From assembly GCA_026184415.1 (NCBI GenBank), contig CM047942.1, forward strand, positions 620,001-684,000: DNA of 64,000 bases. The letters run 5' to 3'. The position numbers and the translations under genes are program-made. Positions 1 to 10,238 of this stretch are shown here, piece by piece. Position 1 is the stretch's first letter. Each line of letters opens with the position of its first letter. Source of the stretch: Trichothecium roseum (taxonomy: Eukaryota > Ascomycota > Sordariomycetes > Hypocreales). The notes beneath the pieces are model-generated. The model worked only from the letters and a program-made list of their open reading frames with translations, did no database searches and was not told where the DNA came from.

Positions 1-387
1 TTGAAGATGGCAACGACAAAGGAAAGTAGATGTTTTCAGTGTGGGTATGTTAATACTACTAGTAGTAGTCCGTTGTGCTCGATGTATGACGTCGGGTGAT
101 TTTGTAGTTTAGAGACGAGAAGTTGGGGTTGGCGGGTGCGGGTGCGGGTGCGGGGGAGAGGCGGAAGACGGACGGATTTGGAGATGTTGGGGGGTATGAC
201 GATTGAATAACACCACCCTACTCTATTACTACTAGTACTGTGGTAATAATGCCGACCATTTACCAGCAGTTTGATACGTAGCACATATGAGAAGAGATTT
301 GTATTTCAAGCATTTTTTTCTATTCAACAGCTATTGTTCCTTATTGGCAACACTAGATATTCTCTGGTGTTACCTAGTGACAGCATC
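1..387. other. Intergenic left edge with G-rich hexamer repeat
   Basis: No gene is supported here. Positions 134-156 contain four G runs separated by TGC (GGGTGC three times, then G5), which fits the G3N3G3N3G3N3G3 G-quadruplex pattern on the + strand. The tract lies about 230 bp upstream of the dehalogenase start, so it could be promoter DNA, but nothing shows a function. Confidence 0.5.
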
Positions 388-1192
388 ATGGCATCGACGC
401 ATGTGGCTTTCGACCTATACGGCACGCTCCTATCGACGGCATCAATCCAAAAGGAATTGGCGCAGATTTATGGCGAGGACCAGGCCAAGACCGTCGCTAG
501 CCTAGCAAGGAGATATCAATTAGAGTATACGTGGCGGGCTAATAGCATGGGTAAGCTGGCACGATGCTCACTTTGCGATGATGGGCCGCCACCTGATAAG
601 TCTCCGGGATTACTATTAACGACTGGTCGTAGGATTGTACAGGCCCTTCAATGAGCTCACCCGTTGCTCGTTTGAGCATGCGACGGCAGGCATTGGCGAC
701 CCGATCCAGGGGGAGTCTTTGGACCGCGTGATGCAAGCTTACAACGGCCTCGACAGCTTCGACGAGGTACCCGCGGCCATGGAAAAGCTGAGCAAATCAC
801 CTGGAATAGAATCTTATATCTTCTCCAACGGAACACCGGCCATGGTCAGCCAGTCCGTGGCGACGTCCCCGTCGCTATCGTCGACGGGGATATTCGGTGC
901 AGAAAGGATCATCACGGTCGACGACGTCAAAGCGTACAAGCCCGACCCCAGGGCATACGAACATCTCGTGAAAAGGCTTGGGGCGGCAGACGAGAAGGCG
1001 GTTTGGCTGGTGAGCTCCAACCCCTTTGACGTCTGCGGCGCGGCGGCTGCGGGCGTGAGCACCGTCTGGGTCGATAGGGGCGGTAATGGGTGGGTGGACG
1101 GGCTCGGGCATGCTTTCGGTCTGAAACCTACGGTCATTTGCAATGATGTGAATGCTGCTGTTGATGAGATTAAATCGAGAACGAGCAACTGA
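388..1192 (+). CDS. Type II HAD-family hydrolase (L-2-haloacid dehalogenase-like)
   Basis: Two exons, 388-550 and 633-1192, give 240 aa; the 82-nt intron starts GTAAGC and ends TAG. The join restores the family segment around LEYTW...NSMG followed by PFNELTR. Family landmarks are present: nucleophile D9 in FDLYGT, R41 three residues before QLEYTW (matching the substrate-binding Arg of L-2-haloacid dehalogenases), SNG at 119-121, the Lys of KPDP at about 157, and SSNPFD at 182-187. Members use the Asp nucleophile to cleave carbon-halogen bonds of short 2-haloacids, although many fungal relatives have unknown substrates. The first ATG that keeps the DLYGT motif near the N-terminus was chosen. 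No signal peptide is seen, so it is probably cytosolic. Family is confident; substrate is not known. Confidence 0.9.
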
Positions 1193-1634
1193 AAATTACC
1201 AGGTATGAAACAGCATCATCACCGAGGGTCTAGTACAGAAGGCGAGTTGAGAGCATTGTGCATACGAAATCCCAAGTTGGGTGTGACAAGACTGATCAAC
1301 ATGGTAGACGGATAATATTTCTCGTCGGGAGTGGTGAAAAAAAAAGTAAATAAAGGAATGCGTTGGTGACGGTGGCCGAGTGTGTCGAAGTACATAGGAT
1401 GGCTGTAGTCTGAAATTGGCGGCGGAACGGGACGCCCCATGTAAGCTCCGACACTGCTAAAAAAAAAAAAAAAAGGAAAACCTCAGCTTCCTCTCTTCAA
1501 CTCAACACTATCATCAATATTCAATTGCAACAAGACCCGAGCCAATCATTCTTTTATCTGGCTGATTTTAGTTCCACCCGAAATACTCTGTCGCCGTGTT
1601 CAGCTGCGTCTCACGATAAAGATAAGCATCCGCG
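1193..1634. other. Intergenic, 5' region of the FHA gene
   Basis: No coding region. It holds a poly-A run near 1460-1475 followed by a pyrimidine-rich, CAAC-containing leader up to 1634, typical of a fungal 5' untranslated region. Confidence 0.4.
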
Positions 1635-2588
1635 ATGGGCTTTGACGACGAACGCGACCGCCCAACGCGTCGGGGGCGACGCGAGGACGACGAGGACGAC
1701 CGGCGACCCAGGAACAGGGATAGAGACGGCGCAGACGACTCCGAGAAACGAAAGGATTCCGGCCGGGATCGGGAGAGGCGCAGGTCCAGAGACCGGAGGG
1801 ACCGCAGACGCTCGCGCACGCCGGAATCGTCCAGCAGGCGCCCTCGCAGCCGCGACCGCCACCGGGACAGGGACAGGGACGACAGGCGGGACCGCGACCG
1901 GCAACGGGGGGAGAAGCGCAGCCGCCACGAGGAGAGCCCGCGACGGAAAAGCCGCCGCGACAGGGACGTCGGCGGCGGCGACAATAAAGAAGAGGACGAC
2001 AGGCAGAAGAGCGCGGACGGCCCCCTGCAGCGGAGCGGCCCTCTCCCGTCGCAAGAGGACTCCTGGGCGGTGACCAAGGGCGAAGAGCCCGAGAAGCCCA
2101 AGGAGAAGCCCAACTACGGCAACTCCGGGCGGCTGGCGGCGGCATCCAACTCCGTCGCCCAGGCGGACGGCACCACGATCACGCTAAAGTACCACGAGCC
2201 GCCCGAGGCCCGCAAGCCGTCGCCCCGAGACCAGTGGAAGCTGTTCGTCTTCAAGGGCGCCGACATCGTCGACGAGGTGGACCTCGGCGCGCGCAGCTGC
2301 TGGCTCGTGGGCAGGGAGACGTCGGTCGTGGACCTCCTGGCCGAGCACCCCAGCCTGAGCAAGCAGCACGCCGTGATCCAGTTCCGCTACACGGAGAGGA
2401 GGAACGAGTTCGGCGACAGGAAGGGGAAGGTGAAGCCGTACCTCATCGACCTGGAGAGCGCCAACGGGACGCGGCTCAACGGGGACGAGGTGCCCGAGAG
2501 CAGGTACCTGGAGCTGCGGGACAAGGACATGGTCCAGTTCGGGCACAGCTCTCGCGAGTACGTTTTGATGCTAGCGCCGAAAGCGTGA
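1635..2588 (+). CDS. RS-rich FHA-domain protein, SNIP1/Pml1-like
   Basis: Single-exon 317-aa protein. Residues 1-125 are extremely rich in Arg, Asp and Ser (RD/RS dipeptides), a composition common in splicing-associated nuclear proteins. Residues about 200-312 form a forkhead-associated domain with the phosphothreonine-binding landmarks: GRE near 225, SLSKQHAVIQF, and SANGTRLN. This architecture (charged RS/RD N-terminus plus C-terminal FHA ending in a short tail) is that of SNIP1 in animals and Pml1 of the yeast RES pre-mRNA retention and splicing complex. The role in nuclear pre-mRNA splicing/retention is inferred from family. The GC-rich repetitive 5' half leaves all other frames open, so several long antisense ORFs there are shadows. 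Confidence 0.88.
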   Translation: MGFDDERDRPTRRGRREDDEDDRRPRNRDRDGADDSEKRKDSGRDRERRRSRDRRDRRRSRTPESSSRRPRSRDRHRDRDRDDRRDRDRQRGEKRSRHEESPRRKSRRDRDVGGGDNKEEDDRQKSADGPLQRSGPLPSQEDSWAVTKGEEPEKPKEKPNYGNSGRLAAASNSVAQADGTTITLKYHEPPEARKPSPRDQWKLFVFKGADIVDEVDLGARSCWLVGRETSVVDLLAEHPSLSKQHAVIQFRYTERRNEFGDRKGKVKPYLIDLESANGTRLNGDEVPESRYLELRDKDMVQFGHSSREYVLMLAPKA

Positions 2589-4950
2589 GATCTGGGGTGA
2601 GCACCTTGCTTTGCCACGATGCAAGTCTTGAATGAAGCTTGCGGTGCACCCCCACGAAAAGAAGAGGTGTATGATACCCCAACACCCCACAATTGAGCAG
2701 GCCGATGAGGGTGCGATCCGACATCGCATAGACTCCGGGCACGGAATTTTCGGCTCAGGAGGCAAGTATATCACATACCTCCAACATGGAGAGCTTGGCT
2801 AAGCTACCGAGCAACCAGCCTCTCACATGGTGTGACTATATCTAAGAGATGCACTGCGTCACCTTGGCATTTCTTCACGACAGCGCGAACATCGGGTGAT
2901 GAGGAAGCTTGGGAGCCTGGGAGCTTAGATGGCAGTGCTGGCCCAAGCCACCAAGCCACAGCGATACCCGGGTCGGCCTCTCATTGACTGCCTCACAAAG
3001 ACGTCGTTGACCAATATAGTTGTGATGTTGAGTTGGACTGCCAAGCATTTGCATTGCCAGGTAGAAAGGTGGTTGACCAGCCGATCAACGGAATGAATGA
3101 GCAGACCGGAATATACAAGCCATCTGGTATGAATCTCCTTCTCTCCTCGACTGAGTGGCCGCCGAGCCAACAACATCGTTATCACGTCCCATTCAGCCGC
3201 GAGAAGCCTCTGCCATGGTTTGTTTCGCGCCTGACTCCCCTCCTTGGACGCGAAGGGGAGGGGGGGAACTCTGCATGCGATAAGCGAAGGAAAAAGAGAC
3301 AGGATCTAACGTGGCGGCCAAAGAAGTGCTGGTTATGGAGAAAAAAGAGTTGGGCTCTTGTATCATGAGAAACGAGTCACGTCAATTTGGGTATTCATCT
3401 TCCAGCCATCTTTTCTATCTTATCCGTAGCTTTTATTAAACAGTAATTTATGGATACTGTGATACCTGTGTCCGTTAAAGGGGGAGTTGGGTGGCAAGTT
3501 CGATTCCGTACTTTGGGCAAACGTGGGACATGAATTGGGAACAAAGTAAATATATATATATATAGAATTAAAAAAAAATAAAAAATAAAGGGGGTTTCAA
3601 CCGAGTGGAAGAAGTGGAAGAAAGAAGTAGAAAACCAGGACAACACAAAAAGTAAGAAGCATACCTGCAGCGACGACAAGCTGCAAACCATGAACCTTTT
3701 CCCCCCTCCCCTTCTCCACCACTCTTTCCCGCTCGAGGCGATGTGCGCATTTCTTTTTTTCTTCTTTTTTTTCTTTTTTCGGCACCCCTCTCGTTTGTGC
3801 GTCCCGGAGTTTCGGGGGCGGCCCTTGTGAGCGGCGGCGGCTGAGGTCGGGTGGGTTCGCCGTTCCGGGACCGCGCCGGCCGTACGACGTAGAGTACCAA
3901 AGTTATGCGGGCGGGGGAGGTGAGAGGGGCCGAGGACGGGCGAAGGCGGCGGGGGTAGAGGGGCCAGGTCCGAGGTTGGGGAGAAGAGAGAGGAGCAACG
4001 AGGTCCTTTTTCGTCTCTTGGATGAAGCCTCTCTTCCCTCCCTTTTTATTTTTTTGCACTTTCCATTACCCCCCACACCGTAAAACCACGTCAATGAAAG
4101 CGCGTGCACACACAGTTATCTCTCTCTCTCTTCTTCGTTTGTTTTTCCTCCCCCTTGTCGTGCTGCGCTATCCCTACAAGAATTCCATTCAGTAGAAAAC
4201 AGAGCGGAACTTTTTTTTTCTTTTTCTTTTCTGTCGTCTTGTTCCCAAAGAGGAGGAAGTTGTTCCCAAGGACGGGTCCCGGGTTTTATCCATCTACTAT
4301 CCATCTACTAACGCAGTTGCACGACACTGAGCCGGGGGAAAAAGCAGGCCATCTGACAACCTCTCTCCTCTCTTTCGTCCTCTCCACCCCCTATCTGCCC
4401 ACGCACGCACACACGCGCGCACACACGGAAGAGAACCCAGTCTTGGATCACGCAAAATCCCGCGCTTCTGAACAGCATGTACGGAGTAACATGGTGTGTA
4501 TTTTTAATCAAAAAGGAAGAAACTGGGCTGGACTGGTTAGTCAGAAAGCAGGAGAGGAGAAATGCGAAGTGTATCCCCTAAGGAAACGTTATAACTCCAA
4601 ATGGTTGCCGGGAGGTGCCGCACACCTCATACCAACACCACTATCATGGAGTAGGCAGTACCGCTAACTAATGACAACCATTACGACCTCTGTTTGTATT
4701 CCCGCTCACACATATATGTACGTGAAAGGGGGCAGAGTTAAAGCAAACCTGCTACCGAGTCAATGTTTTCTTTTTAGAGAAATCTGATATTTATACAAGA
4801 TATATACATCCTGTTGTTTCCTATACGACCTTGCGTTGCAGGGAATAATTAAACAAATCGTATCAAAATAAGTATCATAGGGAAAGTTTTTGGGGGGGAA
4901 AAAACAGAAGCTCTAAAAAAAGTCTTATATCTACTATATGCATCGCATTA

Positions 4951-4982
<32 letters not shown>

Positions 4983-6560
4983 CGCCTATTGCAGCTCTAG
5001 GCATGTAAAAATGAAACCTAGAAAAGAAACACGAAAGAGACTCAAAAGAGAGGCGGAGGAGGGAAAAGGAAAAAGGAAAGAAAAAAACGGGATATTATCA
5101 AGAGAAATCTTTCAACGGGTGTATCCGACGGGAAGCGAATCTTTGCATAGCCCAACATGGTAAAAAAAAATTTAAATAAATTTATAAAAAAAAGGAGTAA
5201 CCCCGAAACTATCCGAACACGGCCGAAGAAAGCCATCCAATTCCATTACCACCAATACCAACTTACCAGTAGTCATGGTAGTGCTCCATCTCCTCGGTGA
5301 CCCTAAGGCCTTAAAGATGTAGAGTCCCCGCTCTTTTAATAAGATCATTCGGTACATCAAAATGTGCTATGGCAGCGGCGAAGATAATGTATTTCCTTAT
5401 AGGGATAGTAGTCATAGGTACTTCCGTCAGCATATAAAGTCCGTGTAACAGAATGTACTCACTACTTAGTGTTTAAGCAGGGAATATGAGCCAATCAGAC
5501 CCTCTGTTTCCAAGCCGTGACATTTTCAGGGCCTTAGGGTCATCGAGGAGATAGCAGTAGTAGTAGTAAGAATCCATCCATGCCACAGAGTTCTCCGTAC
5601 AGTTACGTCATATGAAAAAAAAAAAAGGGCCAAGTACTCCGTACGGAGTCGTAGTACGGGACCCATCCCGAGTTGGAAATTCCCCTTGCCAGCCGGGAAA
5701 TATACGTGCATGCATTGCTCCGTACATACGGAGTACATTTGTAACCCTACGGAACAACCCCTCTCCCCCTTTCCCCCTTTCCCCCCCCTGGCTTATGGTA
5801 ATCGCTTTACGGTACGGAAACGGTGGCGAACGAAACTGCCGAAAAGGTGCGGGTGGGGCTTGCCGCCCCGGCAGACTTCCCAATGCCAGTCCTTTCCAGC
5901 CCTCCTTCGGTCCGTCTCCGACTCTGCCGATCACCGATTGCAGACGACCTGTCGGCCGGGCGCATGTATCAAACACATCGGAAATGGCAAAAAAGAAAGG
6001 AAAAGAAAAAAAATACAACCTCAAAAACATTCACTTTTAAAAAGGAAAGAAAAAGCTACTAGCGAGGTAGAATCACGGAAATATTTTCAGGTGGCTCAGG
6101 CACAAAAAAAACATCAATAGTAAATGCAACTTGTTCCCATTTGACGCTCTATATGATGATGGTCTAAGTGATGATAAAAACTCCCGAAAACATATCCTCC
6201 TATCAACCGATAGAAAGCGGAAAACAAAAAAAAAGCAAAAACTCAAAAAAAAAATACTTCATAATGCCAAAATCCAGACCTGGGATGAAGATTGAAAAAA
6301 AAAGAGAAGAGTTTTCAAAAACTGTACTTCTTTTTTTCCATCTTTTTCCTGTGGTCGACGGGATAAGGTCATGCCCTGGGCGCGGAGGGTGGTCGTAAAC
6401 GCGTCTCTCAGGTAGTGTTGGTGGGGGGAAGTCTTTTGTCTTTTATCTTAAAAAGGCATAAAAAGGTTTTGATGTTGTTTAGGTTTGGTGAGGGGAAAAA
6501 AGGTTAATTCGTACCCCGGGGAAATCCTAAGAAAAGAAAGAGGGAGGGGGGTGAGGCCGC
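2589..6560. other. 4.0-kb gene-free tract
   Basis: No ORF has convincing protein character. Contents: a strongly strand-asymmetric purine/pyrimidine region about 3590-4400, an AT dinucleotide run at 4962-4982, A/T-rich blocks around 4780-5200 and 5980-6330, and three exact TACGGAGTA/TACTCCGTA copies (4480, 5635, 5727). It separates the FHA gene from the convergent aldo/keto reductase. Confidence 0.5.
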
Positions 6561-7493
6561 TCAATCCTTGGACTTGTGCATGGAGCCGGTAACGTAGTTC
6601 TCCTCGCCGAGCTTGTTGATGGTCTCAACGTCCTCGGGGTCAAGGACGAAGTCGAAGCTGTCGAGGTTGGACTCGATGCGGGAAGGGGTGAGGGACTTGG
6701 GCAGGACGACGTTGCCGCGGGCAGCGTTCCAGTTGAGGAGGATCTGAGCGGGGGTCTTGCCGTACTTCTTGGCAATGGCGCCGATGGTGGGGTCCTCGAG
6801 CTTGTTGCCGCGGGCGAGGGGGGAGTAGGCCTCGATCTTGATGCCGTTCTTGAGGCAGAGGTCGACGAGGGCCTCGCGCTGGCAGAAGGGGTGCACCTCG
6901 ACCTGGTTGACGGCCGGGACAATGTTGGCCTTCTCGAGGAGGTTCTCGAGGTGAGCAGCACCAAAGTTGGAGACACCAATCGACCTGACCTTGCCGAGCT
7001 TCTTGGCCGTCTCGAGAGCGCGCCAGGACTCGAGACGCTTCTCCTCGTTCTCAGCGGGGGAGTGGATCAGGTAGAGGTCGAGATACTCGAGACCGAACTT
7101 GTCCAGGGAAGAGCAGAGGGCGTTGAAGGTAGCCTCGTAACCATGGTCGGCGTCCCAGAGCTTGGAGCAGATGTACACCTCCTCGCGGGGGGTGCCGGTC
7201 TTCTCGAGCCAGCGGCGGATGGCACGGCCGCAAGCCTCCTCGTTGGCGTAGCGGGCAGCCGAGTCGATGTGACGGTAGCCGGCGTCAAGGGCGGCGGTGA
7301 CGGCATCCTCGGTCTCCTGGCCGTTGGGAGCCTTGTAGACACCCAGGGCAATGGCGGGGATGGAGTTGCCATCGTTGAGCTTCAGGGAGTGGGTGGATGA
7401 GACCGAGCCGCTCTTGGGGCGGTTCTGCTGCTGCTTGACGCTGAGGACGGAGCGGACGGGAGAGGTCTCGGGGGAGATAGCGGAGGGAGCCAT
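6561..7493 (-). CDS. Aldo/keto reductase (NADPH-dependent oxidoreductase)
   Basis: Single exon, 310 aa. Family landmarks: LDAGYRHIDSAARYANE with D77 and Y82, YICSKLW with K111, YLIHSP with H144 (the Asp-Tyr-Lys-His catalytic tetrad), IGVSNFG, NQVEVHP and PKSLTPSRIESN (NADP-binding loop). It should reduce aldehydes or ketones with NADPH in the cytosol; substrate unknown. The residue after the catalytic His is Ser where many members have Trp (LIHWP). An N-terminal Ser/Pro-rich extension of about 34 residues precedes the barrel. The start lies in a CACAATGGCT context, close to the fungal optimum, and the third codon position is almost always C or G, unlike neighbouring genes, which suggests high expression. 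Confidence 0.95.
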   Translation of the reverse strand: MAPSAISPETSPVRSVLSVKQQQNRPKSGSVSSTHSLKLNDGNSIPAIALGVYKAPNGQETEDAVTAALDAGYRHIDSAARYANEEACGRAIRRWLEKTGTPREEVYICSKLWDADHGYEATFNALCSSLDKFGLEYLDLYLIHSPAENEEKRLESWRALETAKKLGKVRSIGVSNFGAAHLENLLEKANIVPAVNQVEVHPFCQREALVDLCLKNGIKIEAYSPLARGNKLEDPTIGAIAKKYGKTPAQILLNWNAARGNVVLPKSLTPSRIESNLDSFDFVLDPEDVETINKLGEENYVTGSMHKSKD

Positions 7494-8640
7494 TGTGAAT
7501 ATTGTTGAATGAGGAATTTGGTAGTGTAAAGAAACTGCTGTCGCTATAAGATTTCAATGAAGTAGCGTAGATGTGTACTGGATATCACAAGGGAAAGTAG
7601 TAGTGTTGATGCTGTTGGTATAGAAGTGAATTGTTTGATGATTAGAATTCAAAACAGCCATGAGGTGGGTTATCCAAGGACTTATATATTTCGTTTTTAC
7701 AACCTCAGAGAGCGTGAGAGAAAAAAAACTCCTCCCTGCGTCAACCACTTGAGTTTATCGAATCCCTCCTTGACTGACATGTTGGAGGATTGTCCACTTG
7801 GATCCATAGGATGCCTAGCAGTATGCCGTCACTGGGGAAGCCTGCTTGGGCCCGCGTACGGATTACACAGTCTGACTTGGGACCGAAGTTTGTCCTGAGA
7901 AGTTTTCGGTAGTACGGGGTACTTTGAGCAACAAGATACATGACAAGAAGCCAAGTACAAACTCTAAGCAGGCAGCGGCACCCGCGGTCGAGGTACCGTA
8001 TACGCGTCCGTCTCTCCCGAGTCGCGAGTCACCTAGAGTCACAATGTCAGGGGTGTAGCAAGGCTCGCGATATGAAGATAACGCTGATACGGACCGCTAT
8101 CGCTACTACTGCCGAGCATACAGCGAGACCAGTCGTGCGTCGTAAGATGGAGCTTCTCTGGGTCCTCGGTGGAACACTCAGTGGAGGCGACATCCACGAT
8201 AACAGTCCTGAGGCATTTAGGTCCGAGCTCCAGTGTTTTATTCTCGTGTCTCCAGTATTTCCTGGCTATTTGTCTAGAGGTGTGGGAGGTATGGCAGCGG
8301 GAGGGAGGGGAGCGGTGTTGACATTCGAGAACAAACTTGCGTGTTGTTGGTGGTAGTAGTACTCCGTAGTGGTGCGGGTGAGGTGAAAGAAAAAACACAC
8401 ACATACATACGGAGTACACACATACCAAAAACCACCAAAAAAAGATTGTAGAAAGAGGATTGGCAAACGGAGGAGCGATGACGGAACGTGGTGTGGTGTT
8501 TGCCAGTGTGGACTTGGTGGTCGGGGCAATCCGCGGGTCTTTCGCGGTCAAGTTGGCGAGTAGAAAATGAGAAACGCCAGATGTCACGGCAAGATCCCGA
8601 CTAGGGTACCCCTCCAACTCTCCACTCCCCCTCCACTCCC

Positions 8641-8668
8641 CTGTACCCTGTACCCTGTACCCTGTATC
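8641..8668. repeat. CTGTACC minisatellite
   Basis: Three exact CTGTACC units followed by one CTGTATC unit, inside a pyrimidine-rich stretch. A short tandem array with no sign of function. Confidence 0.8.
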
Positions 8669-9964
8669 CTTTTCCCTTTTCCCTTTCCCACCTCTTTTTC
8701 GCTCCCCCCTGGCACAGATCCGCTTTCGAGATCCATCCGAGATCCATTGCATGGAGCCCTATCAGCCTAGCAACCTTGGCCGGACGTTGTGGTTGGCTGC
8801 GTTGCTTTGGCCGTGTGCTGCGACTTGCTGGTCATGAAAATTTCCCCTTGGTGAGGCTCTTCGGGTCGACGCTAGTTTGCATTTAACTCGCAACGTGGGC
8901 CGGGAATTGTGCGATGAAGGTCGATCACCAGCGAAAAAAAAAATAAGAAAAACCTTACAAGTGGAAAACTGCAAAGATTTTTTGTCTCCCATTAAAAAAT
9001 TAAAAAAAAACTACTGCTCCGAAGAACTGTGTTTTTTAATCAACTTACTCGCTTCTATTATGGAGTATTGTTGTAGTAGCATTATCCGTACCAGTACATA
9101 GTACTTGCGAGAATCGGTATCCGATTTTTGTGTCAAGATTTCAATAATAAAAAAAGACATTGCCAAGAAAAACCTCCTGCGCCGAACAGATCGCATGTTT
9201 CGCGAGTCAAGAACCTGGGAGAGAAAGAAAAAACAAGGTGCTCCGTACGGGGTGCTCCATACGTAGTACATGCAGGTTTTTTCGTACAACGTCATCGCTC
9301 GCTCTTCACTCCCGAAGCAGTCGGGGAGAAAAGAGGGATCGGCTCATCTTTACAGGTACAACAGTTACCAAGTACAACACTGCACCATTCGGTACTCTAC
9401 TCCGTACCCCGTGCAGATGCTACATCACCGTCCGCAAGGGAGGAGGGGGGAAGGGGGGAGGTGGAGGGTGATACGGTGGTGGTAGGTCTGCTGTGTATCA
9501 AATAAATACGCAATACGGTAGGGCGGGCATGTGGTTGTATTTACGGTCGTATAAGCAAAAAATACAGCATGGATTAATAGTACGGTTAGTACCTAGATGG
9601 ACGGAGAAAAGGTCCTCTTGGCAACCGAGTCGATAGTGTTTCAAACGAGCAGGAGACTCTGGGAACGTGGGACTCTTTGGAGACTCGACCCAGAAGCGTA
9701 AGTGTCCCCAAATATTCATGTGAGATTGTTACGGTTCGTTCCTTTCGGGAACCAATAAGCGACGAACCGTTCCAATTTTATCAGGTGGATGGTGAATGGG
9801 TGGATGATGGATGGCACGATTTTGTTACTATGTACAATTCCCATCCTAGGCCAAGTGGCCCCCTTGTCCTTGCATCTGCAGCTTGTGCCATCCAACCGCA
9901 TCCCGAGCCCTCCCACGCTCAGCTCTCCAATTTCATGCAAGTCCTTTCACTATTACTACGTCGT

Positions 9965-9997
<33 letters not shown>

Positions 9998-10006
9998 GGT
10001 AGTATG

Positions 10007-10238
10007 TACTCCGTACTCTTACGGCCGAGACTTCATCATTCCTCCCGCAATCTTGACCGCATCTCCAGAAAGTCCAGACCAGAGAGGCGACAGGTCTGAG
10101 GCAGATCCATTGACATGTCAGATACCACTACCAATATCATACTCCATCCTCCATGCTCCGTGCTCCATACGGAGTATATACACAGCAGCAGTACGGAGTA
10201 CTCCGTAGTAATAGCAATACTACTAGTAGTACGGAGTA
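10007..10238. repeat. Cluster of TACGGAGTA/TACTCCGTA elements
   Basis: Exact copies begin at 10007, 10168, 10192, 10199 and 10230. The copies at 10192 and 10199 overlap to form the perfect 16-bp palindrome TACGGAGTACTCCGTA. The cluster is intergenic. Confidence 0.9.

Noticed and set aside
1568..2145. Long antisense and alternate-frame ORFs over the FHA gene
   Set aside because: They are by-products of the GC-rich RD/RS repeats; only the + frame at 1635 carries a recognisable domain.
3480..3520. B-box-like GTTCGATTCC suggesting another tRNA
   Set aside because: No A box, no cloverleaf pairing and no T-run terminator at the right distance.
3568..4059. 163-aa minus-strand ORF
   Set aside because: Low-complexity Lys/Arg/Pro/Ser translation of a purine-rich tract, with no domain or splice context.
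4104..4667. 187-aa + strand ORF
   Set aside because: Translation of CT-rich and CA-rich simple sequence (Ser/Phe/Leu and His/Thr/Ala runs), without a family signature.
6576..7400. 274-aa + strand ORF opposite the aldo/keto reductase
   Set aside because: Leu/Val/Gly-rich shadow caused by the C/G third-position bias of the real minus-strand gene.
8039..8752. 237-aa minus-strand ORF
   Set aside because: Crosses a minisatellite and TACGGAGTA copies, has no conserved motif, and its codon use is unlike real genes here.
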